Origin: Trichobilharzia regenti
Taxonomy: Eukaryota > Platyhelminthes > Trematoda > Strigeidida > Schistosomatidae
Direction of reading: 5' to 3'
DNA length: 64,000 bases
Assembly: GCA_944472135.2 (NCBI GenBank)
Contig: CALYDD020000242.1
Span: 1-64,000, forward strand
This document shows, piece after piece, positions 9,423-21,317 of the stretch. The stretch's first letter is position 1; each line of letters opens with the position of its first letter. The translations under genes and the position numbers were made by a program. The notes below the pieces were generated by a model that was given only the letters and a program-made list of their open reading frames with translations, made no database searches and was not told where the DNA came from.

Positions 9423-12400
9423 TAGCTGCTACCTTGACGTGGTGGTCGGGCTTACAATTCGCGATGACCCAACAAACTACACTGGCTGGAACCAATGTTT
9501 CTGCAGGTCCTACCATGCCAGGAAGGTTGTTAGGATGGCGATTAGACTAAAACCAGTTACTGGAATTGTGCAAGAATCTTTCTTACACTATCCTGGGGGG
9601 TCTGAGGGCGAAGTCGTACTGCTGGGGGACGGTTATGTAACAGCAGTAAGGTGTTTCCCTCAGATGACCAGAATGCCAGTCAGCTATGCTGTCTCTTCAC
9701 TCTGGAGAGAAAAAGGTTGACCCCAAAAATTGCACATCCCGACTCACCCTACGGTGGTCCGTAACCGGCGGTAAGTTCACTAATACGGAACCAAACCGAG
9801 GAACCAGTTCATACAAGCCGTGTGTGACCGGCCTGGCTCAAGCAGTTGTCTCCTGGACTCAGCGGTCACATAACACTAACCATCTCTCTCTCTGTTTCAG
9901 GTGCCCGAAGAATCAACCAACTTCCACGGTGTGGGCAGTCGGGGATTAACAACCGCCCACACGCTTCCAAAGGCATCACTAGCAAGAACTCTGCCATCTC
10001 GAGCCATGGATGCATGTTGTGTTTCGGAGACACGCATACTAGACCCGAGTGTGGTCATTCACTTAACCTCACCCGGTCAACAAGGTGAATCTGCAAAATT
10101 TACTTTAAGGGTGTCAGAAGACCCCTCAGCTAGCTCGCGAGGTCTCGCAGGTGTAGGGATAGCACTCAGTGTTAGGGCGGAAAAATCACTTCTTGACTGG
10201 ATCCCTGTAGATAGTCGTATGTGTGCGATCTGTCTGAACAGGTCCACTAGAAGAAGGAAAGACGGCGTCACCCGTTGTCGCCTTCTCACAGTCTTCGCTT
10301 ACGCCCCAACAGACCGCAGTTCAGATGAACTAAAGGATAATTTCTACCTGAAACTATCTAATTTGCTGCAAAAAGCAAAACGTTCAGATATAGTTGTTTT
10401 AGCAGGCGACTTCGATGACCAAGTAGGGAAGTTGTGCTAGGCTGAGAAGTATGTAGGTGGTACGTATGGAGTTCCCTGCCGACGAACCGACAACGGTGAT
10501 CGTCTTCCACAGTTGTCCCCAGATAATCATGTGTTCCCAGTCACCATTAACTTTAGGCATAAAGAGAGACACTGCGTAACCTGGAGACCTCCATCACCAA
10601 ATCAACGCTGGACTCAGAGAGACCATATAGCCATAGGGTATCCTTGGCGAGGGTCAGTAGAAGACTGTCGCTCCTTCTGGAACAAGTGCGTAGACTCTGA
10701 TCACGCTCTGGTTCGCGCACGTTTATGCCTACGACTAAACGGACACAAGAAATTGATGGCAGCGAAACAGTTACGTACACAACTAGATCAAGACACTGAG
10801 CCCTTATTTAAGGAAATAGCGAAACCAGTGTCTGAAATCGACAGTAAGACTTCCCCTGAGTTAGCCTGGCTGGCACAACATACAGTTAGCTGTAGACACA
10901 GCTGTAAAAACTGTTAATAAGCTAAAACCAAAAGTTAGTAAGAGCCATTGGATCTCTACCACCTCATCCGAACTGATTGATGCAAGAAGACCGATTCCGG
11001 CGACCTCCACTTATGATGAGGAGCGAAAGCTACTCAAACGAAAACTAACAAGAAGTCTTCGCAACGACCGTAAACAGTGGTGGGCGACAAGAGCGAAAGA
11101 GATGGAAAAAGCATCGGCGATTGGTAACACCAGACAACTACTTAAACTTATCAGGGAAACAGGTGGCAAAGGGCAAGTGATAAGTGAAACAATCTCTGAG
11201 AAAAATGGCACCATAATTAGCTCCCAGGATAGACGACTGGAAAGCTGGAAAGAACACTACGAGGAGCAGTTTAATTGGCCCACAGCCACGATCAACCTGC
11301 GGAACATCCAACACCTCCCTGAATGGCATACAGACACAGGTCTTCCGTCCCTAACTGAGGTTACTAAATCTGTCACTAGTCTGAAACACGGCAGAGCAGC
11401 AGGAACTGATGGAATGACTCCAGAGTTATTTTAGTACGGTGGAGACAGTTTACTCTCCGCGCTAACTGAGGTACCAGGCAGCGTCTGGAGATCAGAGTGA
11501 GTCCCGTTGGGTTGGTGTAAGCCACTGATTATCCCCATATACAAGAAGGGAGACAAGTTTTCCTGTGATAATCACAGAGGGATTAGCCTGACCAATATAG
11601 TATCTTTAGTCCAAGGCTCAATAATATTGCGTAGACTAAGTGGCGCTTGGGAAGCACAAACACGAGAGAGCCAGGCAGGCTTCAGATCAGGAAGAGGGTG
11701 TGTTCATTGATCATATCTTCACCTTTCGACAGATTCTAGAACATAGGAATTCTTACCGGCGTCCAACAATCGTTATATTTCTTGACCTACCTGAAATCGG
11801 CATTCGATTCTGTCGACCGAGAGGTTCTCTGGCGATGCTTGGCTGTGAATAGAATGTCGAGAAAATACATTGCACTGATCAAAGCACTCACTCCACTCAA
11901 ACTCATGCAGTCAGCCAGGTGAGGGCTTACGGCGAGTTGTCATCTGAACTGGTGACGACTAGTGGTGTTCGTCAGGGATGCCAATTATCCCTATTTCTAT
12001 TCAATTTCATCACAGACGTACTAATAGATTTCACCCTTATTCATTTCAGAGACTCAGGGATTGACTTGCTAACACCAGGGAATAATCTCGTTGACTTAGA
12101 ATATGCAAATGACATAGTCCTTCTAGGCGTGGACGCTGACAAAATACAGCAGAGTCTTCTGCACACCTTGAGATGCAATCTACAAATATTTGGCAAGGGG
12201 TTCGTATCCGCCAAATGTAAAATAATATTACAGGACTGACCGGACTACATTGACTCCTAGTTTGGAAACAGGGAGTGGTGGTTGGCGGAGCGGGTTGATC
12301 GCTTCACTTATTTGGGAAGTACCATCAACCAACGTCAACGGGTTGATGTCTGACGAAATCTCAGCTGAGTACGGATACAGAGGGCTAGTTTCGCATACGC

Positions 12401-13192
12401 CAGTTTACGCTGTCTCTGGCTGGCTATCGACCATAGGGCGGCTGTACTGCTCAGAAGTCCGCTCCGTCCTCCTTTATGGCCAGCTGTGAAATCTGGTCAT
12501 TGAGAGTGGAAGACATGAAAAGATTAGCTGTCTTCGACCATAGGTGCCTGCGCTCTATCTCCCGTGTTGGTTGGTGGTGTAATAAGGTGAGCAATATTGA
12601 GGTTAGGTATCGGTCGAGTGCTAGGTAAGTAGGAGGGGAAATTAATAGACGAGGCTGTGAAGCAGTTACATCGACTGAGATGGTTAGGACATGTGTTACG
12701 CATGCATGCCTAGTCATCGCCTTCCTCGGCTAACAGGCAATGTTAGCTGACATAGGATTGGTCAGGCTGGAAAAGAGCAAGCCGGTGGTGGTCAAACCAA
12801 AACACGGCTTCGTCAGTCAATGAAATCCACAACAGTTAGTTTAAGCCAGCCAGCCACGTATGGAAGTGCAGACTTCCGGGTTGGAGTCCTCGGGACAGTA
12901 AACACCAACGAAGGCTGGAGACAATCGGTGATATGGCTCAAACTCATCGTTCTCAATGGCCGGCTGGTGCAGATGCATCCACTCCTTGTGACTTATGATT
13001 TCCAATGAAACTGTTTTGTTCTTCGTTATTACTATTCTTTTGTCTCACACCTCTGTTTACTGTCTCTCTCTCTCTCTCTATTATGCATTTCTTTCTTTTC
13101 TTGCTTTGTGAGCTACATGGAGTGTGGCGACTTGAACTGCCGCACATCGGCGCAAAGTTCTATGTCGAAAACAGACAGACAGACATCATCGT
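9423..13192 (+). pseudogene. Decayed full-length RTE-clade LINE (copy D)
   Basis: This copy aligns along its whole length with the array RTE elements, from the 5' motif CTGCTACCTTGACGTGGTGG to the 3' end GTTCTATGTCGAAAACAGAC. The coding region is broken by many stops and frameshifts. Recognisable fragments are endonuclease at 9901-10440 (AGDFDDQVG), a second endonuclease/linker piece at 10513-10917, the RT N-terminus at 11102-11434, RT fingers and palm at 11507-11852, a block with VRQGCQLS at 11919-12239 where YADD has become YAND, and thumb/C-terminal remnants to about 12990. It is a fossil relative of the array family and supplies an outgroup for its age. It has lost about the first 17 bases of the 5' end. 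Confidence 0.85.
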
Positions 13193-13256
13193 ATTCTCTT
13201 ATTCGTGATCAGATTGTTGTGACTTCTGTTTGCTGTACGTACGTGCATGAACGTGA

Positions 13257-13425
13257 TGTAAATGAACGAAATATTCCCATATTGAGTCATCAGGAAAAGG
13301 CACAAACAACGAAGAGGAAAATTTTCTTTTCGACGATTCATTTTCATGATCGTAATTATAATTAACAAAGAAATCTTTAGAACAATCAGATACTGGTAAT
13401 CTTTGTCCTTGAAAATTCTACTACA
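13257..13425. repeat. Left arm of an old inverted repeat beside the array
   Basis: Matches the reverse complement of about 13862-14036 at roughly 85-90% by eye, including a shared block around AATTATAATTAACAAAGAAA. The arms are separated by about 440 bp of AT-rich sequence. Confidence 0.7.
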
Positions 13426-13861
13426 GAATGTGAGGTGTAAGAAGGGATGACTGATTGTAAGTGAGAAAGGAGACAAAAGTTGGCATGACGCAATAAGTGT
13501 GAGGTAATGACCAATCAATAAGCTCGTGTAGAATGGACAGGAACTAGTGGAAAGACTATAACGTGTTTTTGTATAAAATCTGTATGAAAAACCAACGTTA
13601 TTAATAAACAGTAATAGAGTGGTAATAAAATGTGGATGATGGGAACAATAATGATAGTAAAAGTATTATTAATAATAAAAAATAATAATAGTGAACTTAC
13701 ATAATGAAGGAAAGAAGCAAAACTGTATTTAGAACTTTACTCTGGCCACAGTAGGGCAAGAGAATGCATGTATCGCTTTTGAATGCAGAAGTCCGGTTTC
13801 AGATCTTGAATAGCTAATGCTTCAGCTGTGTACAGCTATGTACACTCTACATTGTGTAATA
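13426..13861. other. AT-rich spacer between inverted arms
   Basis: Contains AAT/ATA-rich simple sequence around 13630-13690 and no recognised gene. Confidence 0.5.
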
Positions 13862-14036
13862 CAATTTTTCAAGGACAAAGTTTACCAGTATCTGACTGTT
13901 CTAAAGATTTCTTTGTTAATTATAATTACGATTGTACAGCTCATGAAAATGAATCGTCGAAAAAAAATTTTCTACCCTGTTTGTGCTTTTTCCTTATGAC
14001 TCAATATACGAATATTTTGTTCATTTACATTTTAAT
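13862..14036. repeat. Right arm of the old inverted repeat
   Basis: Partner of 13257-13425. It lies about 110 bp outside the 3' end of RTE copy A0. Confidence 0.7.
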
Positions 14037-14143
14037 TAAGAAAAATCAAAAGTATAAAAGTCAAGTGGTGCATTCAGGAATTTTTCTTGCAATAATGAAA
14101 ATATAAAAACAAAAAGAATGTGCACGAGTTTTCACACTTCATT

Positions 14144-17100
14144 GTCTGTTTTCAACATAGAACTTTGCACAAATGTGCGGAAGTTCAAGTCGCCACATTC
14201 CGTGTAGCACGCGAAGCAAGAGAAGAAAGTACAAGAAAAGCATAATAGAAACAGTGAGCAGAGGTGTGAGACAAAGGAGTAATAAAGAAATACAAAACAG
14301 TTTCATTGAAGATCATAAGTCACAGGGAGTGGATGCATCTGCGCCACTGAGAACGGTTTTGAGCCATGTCACCAATTGTTTCCAACCATAGATTTTTACC
14401 GTCCCGAGGACCCCAGCCTGGAAGTCTACACCTTTCTACGTGGCTTAGACCAACTGTTGTGGATTTCATTGACTGATGCCAAGTTTTTGTTTGACCGCCG
14501 CTAGCTTTTTTCCAGCCTGACCCTATATCCGCTAACATAGCTCGTCGAGGGAGGCGATGACTTGGCATACGTAACACATGTCCTAACCATCTCAGTCGAT
14601 GTAGCTTCACGACTTCGTCGATTGATTTCCCCTGTTTACCTAGAACTCTACGCCTAACCTCCATGTTGCTCACCTTATTATGCCACTTTACACGGGAAAT
14701 AGAACGCAGGCACCTATGATCAAAGACAGCTAGTCTTTTCATGTCTTCCACTCTCAGTGGCCAGGTCTCACAACCATAAAGGAGGACGGAGCGGACTGAT
14801 GAGCAGTACACCCGCCCTTTGGTCGATAGTCGAACATCTCGTCTACGCCAGAGTCGGCGTAAACTAACAAATGCGAAACGAGCCCCTTGTATTCGTGCTG
14901 AGATTTCGTCAGAGATCAGCCCGTTGGGGCTGATGGTACTTCCCAAATAAGTGAAGCGGTCAACGTGCTCTACCACTTCACTTCCTATTTTTAAACTAGG
15001 CGTCGATGTAGTCCAGTCCTGTAACATCATCTTGCATTTGGCGGGAGCGAATCGCATGCCAAACATTCGTAGATTGCGGCTCAAGGTGTTTAGAAGACTC
15101 TGCATTTCGTCAGCGTCTTCGCCTAGAAGGACTATATCGTCTGCATATTCCAAGTCAACGAGATTATTCCCGGTAGCAAGTCAATCCCTGAGTCGCTGAA
15201 GTCACCTAGGGTTAAGTCCATTAACACATCTATGATGAAGTTGAATAGAAAAGGAGATAATGGGCATCCTTGACGGACACCACTGGTCGTCATCAGTTCA
15301 GATGACAGCTCGCCGTAAGCCCTCACCTGGCTGTATGAGTACGAGTAGAGTGCCTTAATCAGTGCAATATATTTTCTTGGAATTCCCTTTACAGCCAAGC
15401 ATCTCCAGAGAACTTCCCGATCGACAGAGTCGAATGCTGCCTTTAGGTCAAGAAATATAATGACTGTTGGACGCCGGTAGGAATGCCTATGTTCTAGAAT
15501 CTGTCGGAGGGTGAAGATATGATCAATACACCCTCTTCCTGGTCTAAAGCCTGCCTGGCTCTCTCGTGTTTGTGCTTCCCGAGCACCACTCAGTCTACGC
15601 ATGATTATTGAGCCTAAGACTTTAGATACTATATTAGTCAAGCTAATCCCTCTGTGATTATCACAGGAAGACTTGTCTCCCTTCTTGTATATGGGGATAA
15701 TCAGTGACTTACACCAACCCGATGGGACTTCTTCTGATTCCCAGACGCTGCCTAGTACCTCAGTTAATCCGGACAGTAAGCTGTCTCCACCGTACTTAAA
15801 TACCTCTGGAGTCATTCCATCAGGTCCCGCTGCTTTGCCTAGTTTCAGATTGGTGACAGCTTTAGTAACCTCAGTTAGTGACGGAGGACCTGTGTCTATA
15901 TCCCATTCAGGGAGGTGTTGGATGCTCGGAAGGTTGAGCGTGGCTGTGGGCCAATTAAACTGCTCCTCATAATGCTCTTTCCAACGATCCAGTCGTCTAT
16001 CCTGGGAGCTAATTATAGTGCCATTTTTTTCCGAGATTGTCTCACTGATGATTTGTCTTCTCCCACCCGTTTCCCTGATGAGTCCAAAGAGTTGCCTGGT
16101 GTTGCCTATCCTCGAAGCTTTCTCCATCTCTTTGGCTTTTGTCGCCCACCACTGTTCACGGTCCTTGCGGAGACTTTTCGTAAGTTTCCTCTTGTGCAGC
16201 TTTCGCTCCTCATTGAATTCGGAGCTCGCCGGAATAAGTCTTCTAGCATCTATCAGTTCGGATGAGGCGGTGGAGATCCAGTGGTTTTTACTCACCTTTG
16301 GGTTTACCTTATTCACAGCTTTTACAGCTGTATCTATGGCTGCCTGGATATTTTTCCAAGCTTCTTCAGGGTGAGCACAGCTGTCGAACACAGATATGTG
16401 TTTAGCTAGTTCTTCCTGAAATACGGATTTAGTTTCCTGATCGAGCTGGGGACGTGATGGTTTTACCGCCAGCTGTTTCCTACGTCCGTTCAGTCGTAAG
16501 CACACCCGAGCGCGGACCAGTGCATGGTCGGTATCTACGCACGTGTTCCAGAAGGAGCGACAATCTCCTACCGACCCACGCCAACGATAGCTTATTGCTA
16601 TGTGGTCTATTTGTGTCCAGCGTTGGTTTGATGAAGGGGGTCTCCAAGTCAAACAGTGTCTCTCCTTGTGTTTAAAGTTAGTGCTTACAAGAAACAAATG
16701 ATTATCAGAGCAGAACTGTAGGAGACGGTCACCGTTGTCGGTTCGCTGGCACGGAGCTCCATAGGTGCCACCGACATCCTTCTCAGATTGACACAATTTC
16801 CCTACTTGAGCGTTAAAGTCACCAGCTAGAACGACTATGTCTGAGCGTTTAGCCTTTCTCACCAAACTAGACAGCTTTTGGTAGAACTCATCCTTCGTTT
16901 CATCTGAACTGCAGTCAGTGGGGGCGTAGGCGGAGATTACGAAAAGGCATCGGCGAGTAGTGCAGTCCTTCCTCCTTCTTACTGATCCGTTCAGACGGAC
17001 AGCACACATTCGGCTATCTACCGGGATCCAGTCAAGCAATGTCTTTTCTGCCCTAGTACTCAAAGCTATCCCTACGCCAGCTAATCCTCGTGAACTAGCT

Positions 17101-17908
17101 GTGGCATCTCCTGACACCCTCAAGGTGAATTTTGCAGATTCAACCTGTTGGCCAGGTGGGGTTAGGTGAATAACCACACTTGGGTCTTGTATGCGTGTTT
17201 CTGAAACACAGCATACATCAATGGCTCGTGATGCCAGGGTCTTGGCTAGTGATGCTTGTTGTCCTATTTGGCAAAGTGTCCTAACATTAAGAGCTCCTAT
17301 ATGAAATTGGTGGCGCGGCTTTAAGAGGCTGTCGGTGGTGGTTTTTTGGCTTCCATCGTTTTTAGTGGACGCAGAGTGGAGAGGAAGTGGAGAGCTATCA
17401 AGTCGAGGAGTTGCATCAGTGGAAGGAAGGCAAGATGATAGAGATGAAGATGAAGACAAAGATGAGTGAGTAATAGAGAGGTTTCGTGTGCATTTCGGAT
17501 TGTGAGGGCGATTGTTACTTCCCGGCTGCCCACACCGTGGAAGTTGGTTGCGTGACCGCAGAGCCCAGGGGACAACTGCTTGAGGCCGGTCACACGCGGC
17601 CTGTTTTTGTTCGTTCTTTTTTGTTTGGTGTGTCTCAGTAGCAGATTTATCACTCCTGCCCTGTGACACGGCAGCAGGAAGCGCGGTCGTTGTTAATCCG
17701 GGCCACGGCCGATCCGGCATGAAATTTTGTGATTTTGTATTGGACATGATGTTGGATTGGGTAGCTGCTTTTTGTTTAACCGCTATCCAAACAACCTGCC
17801 TGGCATGGTAGTACCTCAAGAGACATAAGTCTCAGCCAGTATAGCTTGAATAGATCATTGCGGTGTTCAAGCCCGACCACCACGTCAAGGTAGCAGCTTT
17901 CGGTCGGG
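14144..17908 (-). mobile_element. RTE-clade LINE copy A0 (full length, subfamily A)
   Basis: A 3.77-kb element on the minus strand from its 5' hairpin (CCCGACC at 17908) to its 3' end (GACAATG at 14144). The 3' end abuts a 15-bp sequence at 14129-14143 that recurs at the palindrome centre (18252-18266). It forms the left end of the array. Confidence 0.85.
14320..17747 (-). pseudogene. RTE endonuclease-reverse transcriptase with one frameshift (copy A0)
   Basis: The frame runs from the first in-frame ATG (17747; open from a TTG at 17819) through an APE-type endonuclease ([34 protein letters not shown]) and RT motifs ([50 protein letters not shown]). It then breaks at about 15171, where one base is missing compared with copy P5. 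The second part (14320-15153) carries [14 protein letters not shown], the thumb and the C-terminal [18 protein letters not shown] block. A single 1-bp deletion, which could also be a sequencing error, separates it from a complete protein. Its middle region (NLPSIQHLPEW, KAVNKVNPK) matches P5 rather than P1-P4. Confidence 0.85.
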
Positions 17909-17929
17909 TCACACTTCACATATTTTCAG

Positions 17930-18082
17930 AAACCTGTACGAAGCTATACGAAGCAGTATTTTCAGAACGAAATGGCTACTTGGTTTCCCGATTCTACCGT
18001 CGGTGAAAAGCGAACTCTAATCCACAATCTCCTAATGAGGCTACGCGAAAGTGTCGTGAATGAGACAGCAATGCGGCAATGA
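17930..18082 (+). CDS. Terminal exon resembling the C-terminus of a SENP6/7-type SUMO protease (palindrome 1, left arm)
   Basis: After a pyrimidine-rich stretch ending in TTTTCAG, a 50-codon frame runs to TGA at 18080. It contains QNEMATWFPDSTVGEKRTLI followed by a helix rich in Leu and Arg. The pattern of a WFP motif, then basic residues, then a terminal amphipathic helix is what I recall from the end of the Ulp1 catalytic domain in SENP6/SENP7. The family call is from memory, not a search. The exon is cut off from the rest of its gene on this strand, so this copy should not be expressed as a protease. A 3-bp indel among copies keeps the frame. Confidence 0.5.
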   Translation, partial: KPVRSYTKQYFQNEMATWFPDSTVGEKRTLIHNLLMRLRESVVNETAMRQ

Positions 18083-18432
18083 CAATAGTTTTCTGCTTCA
18101 AAGATCATCCGGTCTCTTTGTATATATGTATATATGATATACGTGTACTATTTTACTTCTGGTGTTGTTTCAATGTCGTAGATTTGAAACATTATCTATG
18201 CCACCCAGCCATAGGTAACAAATAACCCAATATCAGATATTTTTTACTAATTTTTCACACTTCATTAGTAAAATATATCTGAGATTGGGTTATTTGTTAC
18301 CTATGGCTGGGTGGCATAGATAATGTTTCAAATCTACGACATTGAAACAACACCAGAAGTAAAATAGTACACGTATATCATATATACATATATACAAAGA
18401 GACCGGATGATCTTTGAAGCAGAAAACTATTG

Positions 18433-18585
18433 TCATTGCCGCATTGCTGTCTCATTCACGACACTTTCGCGTAGCCTCATTAGGAGATTGTGGATTAGAG
18501 TTCGCTTTTCACCGACGGTAGAATCGGGAAACCAAGTAGCCATTTCGTTCTGAAAATACTGCTTCGTATAGCTTCGTACAGGTTT
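18433..18585 (-). CDS. SENP6/7-type terminal exon (palindrome 1, right arm)
   Basis: Mirror copy of 17930-18082 (coordinates sum to 36515), with the same acceptor and stop. It is in the orientation of the other host exons at 50.6-60.5 kb. Confidence 0.5.
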   Translation of the reverse strand, partial: KPVRSYTKQYFQNEMATWFPDSTVGEKRTLIHNLLMRLRESVVNETAMRQ

Positions 18586-18606
18586 CTGAAAATATGTGAA
18601 GTGTGA

Positions 18607-21317
18607 CCCGACCGAAAGCTGCTACCTTGACGTGGTGGTCGGGCTTGAACACCGCAATGATCTATTCAAGCTATACTGGCTGAGACTTATGTCTCTTGAG
18701 GTACTACCATGCCAGGCAGGTTGTTTGGATAGCGGTTAAACAAAAAGCAGCTACCCAATCCAACATCATGTCCAATACAAAATCACAAAATTTCATGCCG
18801 GATCGGCCGTGGCCCGGATTAACAACGACCGCGCTTCCTGCTGCCGTGTCACAGGGCAGGAGTGATAAATCTGCTACTGAGACACACCAAACAAAAAAGA
18901 ACGAACAAAAACAGGCCGCGTGTGACCGGCCTCAAGCAGTTGTCCCCTGGGCTCTGCGGTCACGCAACCAACTTCCACGGTGTGGGCAGCCGGGAAGTAT
19001 CAATCGCCCTCACAATCCGAAATGCACACGAAACCTCTCTATTACTCACTCATCTTTGTCTTCATCTTCATCTCTATCATCTTGCCTTCCTTCCACTGAT
19101 GCAACTCCTCGACTTGATAGCTCTCCACTTCCTCTCCACTCTGCGTCCACTAAAAACGATGGAAGCCAAAAAATCACCACCGACAGCCTCTTAAAGCCGC
19201 GCCACCAATTTCATATAGGAGCTCTTAATGTTAGGACACTTTGCCAAATAGGACAACAAGCATCACTAGCCAAGACCCTGGCATCACGAGCCATTGATGT
19301 ATGCTGTGTTTCAGAAACACGCATACAAGACCCAAGTGTGGTTATTCACCTAACCCCACCCGGCCAACAGGTTGAATCTGCAAAATTCACCTTGAGGGTG
19401 TCAGGAGATGCCACAGCTAGTTCACGAGGATTAGCTGGCGTAGGGATAGCTTTGAGTACTAGGGCAGAAAAGACATTGCTTGACTGGATCCCGGTAGATA
19501 GCCGAATGTGTGCTGTCCGTCTGAACGGATCAGTAAGAAGGAGGAAGGACTGCACTACTCGCCGATGCCTTTTCGTAATCTCCGCCTACGCCCCCACTGA
19601 CTGCAGTTCAGATGAAACGAAGGATGAGTTCTACGAAAAGCTGTCTAGTTTGGTGAGAAAGGCTAAACGCTCAGACATAGTCGTTCTAGCTGGTGACTTT
19701 AACGCTCAAGTAGGGAAATTGTGTCAATCTGAGAAGGATGTCGGTGGCACCTATGGAGCTCCGTGCCAGCGAACCGACAACGGTGACCGTCTCCTACAGT
19801 TCTGCTCTGATAATCATTTGTTTCTTGTAAGCACTAACTTTAAACACAAGGAGAGACACTGTTTGACTTGGAGACCCCCTTCATCTAACCAACGCTGGAC
19901 ACAAATAGACCACATAGCAATAAGCTATCGTTGGCGTGGGTCGGTAGGAGATTGTCGCTCCTTCTGGAACACGTGCGTAGATACCGACCATGCACTGGTC
20001 CGCGCTCGGGTGTGCTTACGACTGAACGGACGTAGGAAACAGCTGGCGGTAAAACCATCACGTCCCCAGCTCGATCAGGAAACTAAATCCGTATTTCAGG
20101 AAGAACTAGCTAAACACATATCTGTGTTCGACAGCTGTGCTCACCCTGAAGAAGCTTGGAAAAATATCCAGGCAGCCATAGATACAACTGTAAAAGCTGT
20201 GAATAAGGCAAATCCAAAGGTGAGTAAAAACCACTGGATTTCGACTGCCTCATCCGAACTGATAGATGCTAGAAGACTTATTCCGGCGAGCTCCGAATTC
20301 AATGAGGAGCGAAAGCTGCACAAGAGGAAACTTACGAAAAGTCTCCGCAAGGACCGTGAACAGTGGTGGGCGACAAAAGCCAAAGAGATGGAGAATGCTT
20401 CGAGGATAGGCAACACCAGGCAACTCTTTGGACTCATCAGGGAAACGGGTGGGAGAAGACAAATCATCAGTGAGACAATCTCGGAAAAAAATGGCACTAT
20501 AATTAGCTCCCAGGATAGACGACTGGATCGTTGGAAAGAGCATTATGAGGAGCAGTTTAATTGGCCCACAGCCACGCTTAATCTGCCGAACATCCAACCC
20601 CTCCCAGAATGGGATATAGACACAGGTCCTCCGTCACTAACTGAGGTTACTAAAGCTGTCACCAATCTGAAACTAGGCAAAGCAGCGGGACCTGATGGAA
20701 TGACTCCAGAGGTATTTAAGTACGGTGGAGACAGCTTACTGTCCGGATTAACTGAGGTACTAGGCAGCGTCTGGGAATCAGAAGAAGTCCCATCGGGTTG
20801 GTGTAAGTCACTGATTATCCCCATATACAAGAAGGGAGACAAGTCTTCCTGTGATAATCACAGAGGGATTAGCTTGACTAATATAGTATCTAAAGTCTTA
20901 GGCTCAATAATCATGCGTAGACTGAGTGGTGCTCGGGAAGCACAAACACGAGAGAGCCAGGCAGGCTTTAGACCAGGAAGAGGGTGTATTGATCATATCT
21001 TCACCCTCCGACAGATTCTAGAACATAGGCATTCCTACCGGCGTCCAACAGTCATTATATTTCTTGACCTAAAGGCAGCATTCGACTCTGTCGATCGGGA
21101 AGTTCTCTGGAGATGCTTGGCTGTAAAGGGAACTCCAAGAAAATATATTCCACTGATTAAGGCACTCTACTCGTACTCATACAGCCAGGTGAGGGCTTAC
21201 GGCGAGCTGTCATCTGAACTGATGACGACCAGTGGTGTCCGTCAAGGATGCCCATTATCTCCTTTTCTATTCAACTTCATCATAGATGTGTTAATGGACT
21301 TAACCCTAAGTGACTTC
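18607..21317 (+). mobile_element. RTE copy P1, 3'-truncated (subfamily A)
   Basis: Begins with the 5' hairpin CCCGACC (18607-18613) pairing with GGTCGGG (18637-18643) and runs to GTGACTTC at 21317. There it meets the 3' end of M1 in the opposite orientation. The last ~1 kb of RTE, including the YADD-coding part, is missing. Confidence 0.88.

Larger units (their letters stand above)
17909..18606. repeat. Palindrome 1 (host-derived arms, centre 18257.5)
   Basis: The left arm (17909-18251) is the near-perfect reverse complement of the right arm (18264-18606), around a short spacer containing TTTTCACACTTCATT. Each arm holds about 21 bp of intron-like sequence, a 51-codon terminal exon and ~170 bp of downstream sequence. 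Mirror symmetry continues into the flanking RTE copies to 15197 and 21317, giving arms of about 3.06 kb. Confidence 0.92.

Noticed and set aside
13066..13082. CT-rich run as a regulatory site
   Set aside because: It lies in the decayed 3' UTR of RTE copy D, where the other copies show similar sequence.
18110..18400. TATATATGTATATATGATATAC in the palindrome arms as an RTE promoter
   Set aside because: It lies within host-derived 3' flank about 210 bp from the RTE 5' end; no start-site evidence, so not annotated as a promoter.
18696..18768. TTG codons as true starts of the RTE frames
   Set aside because: They only mark the open frame. The first in-frame ATG is 24 codons downstream and no evidence favours TTG initiation.
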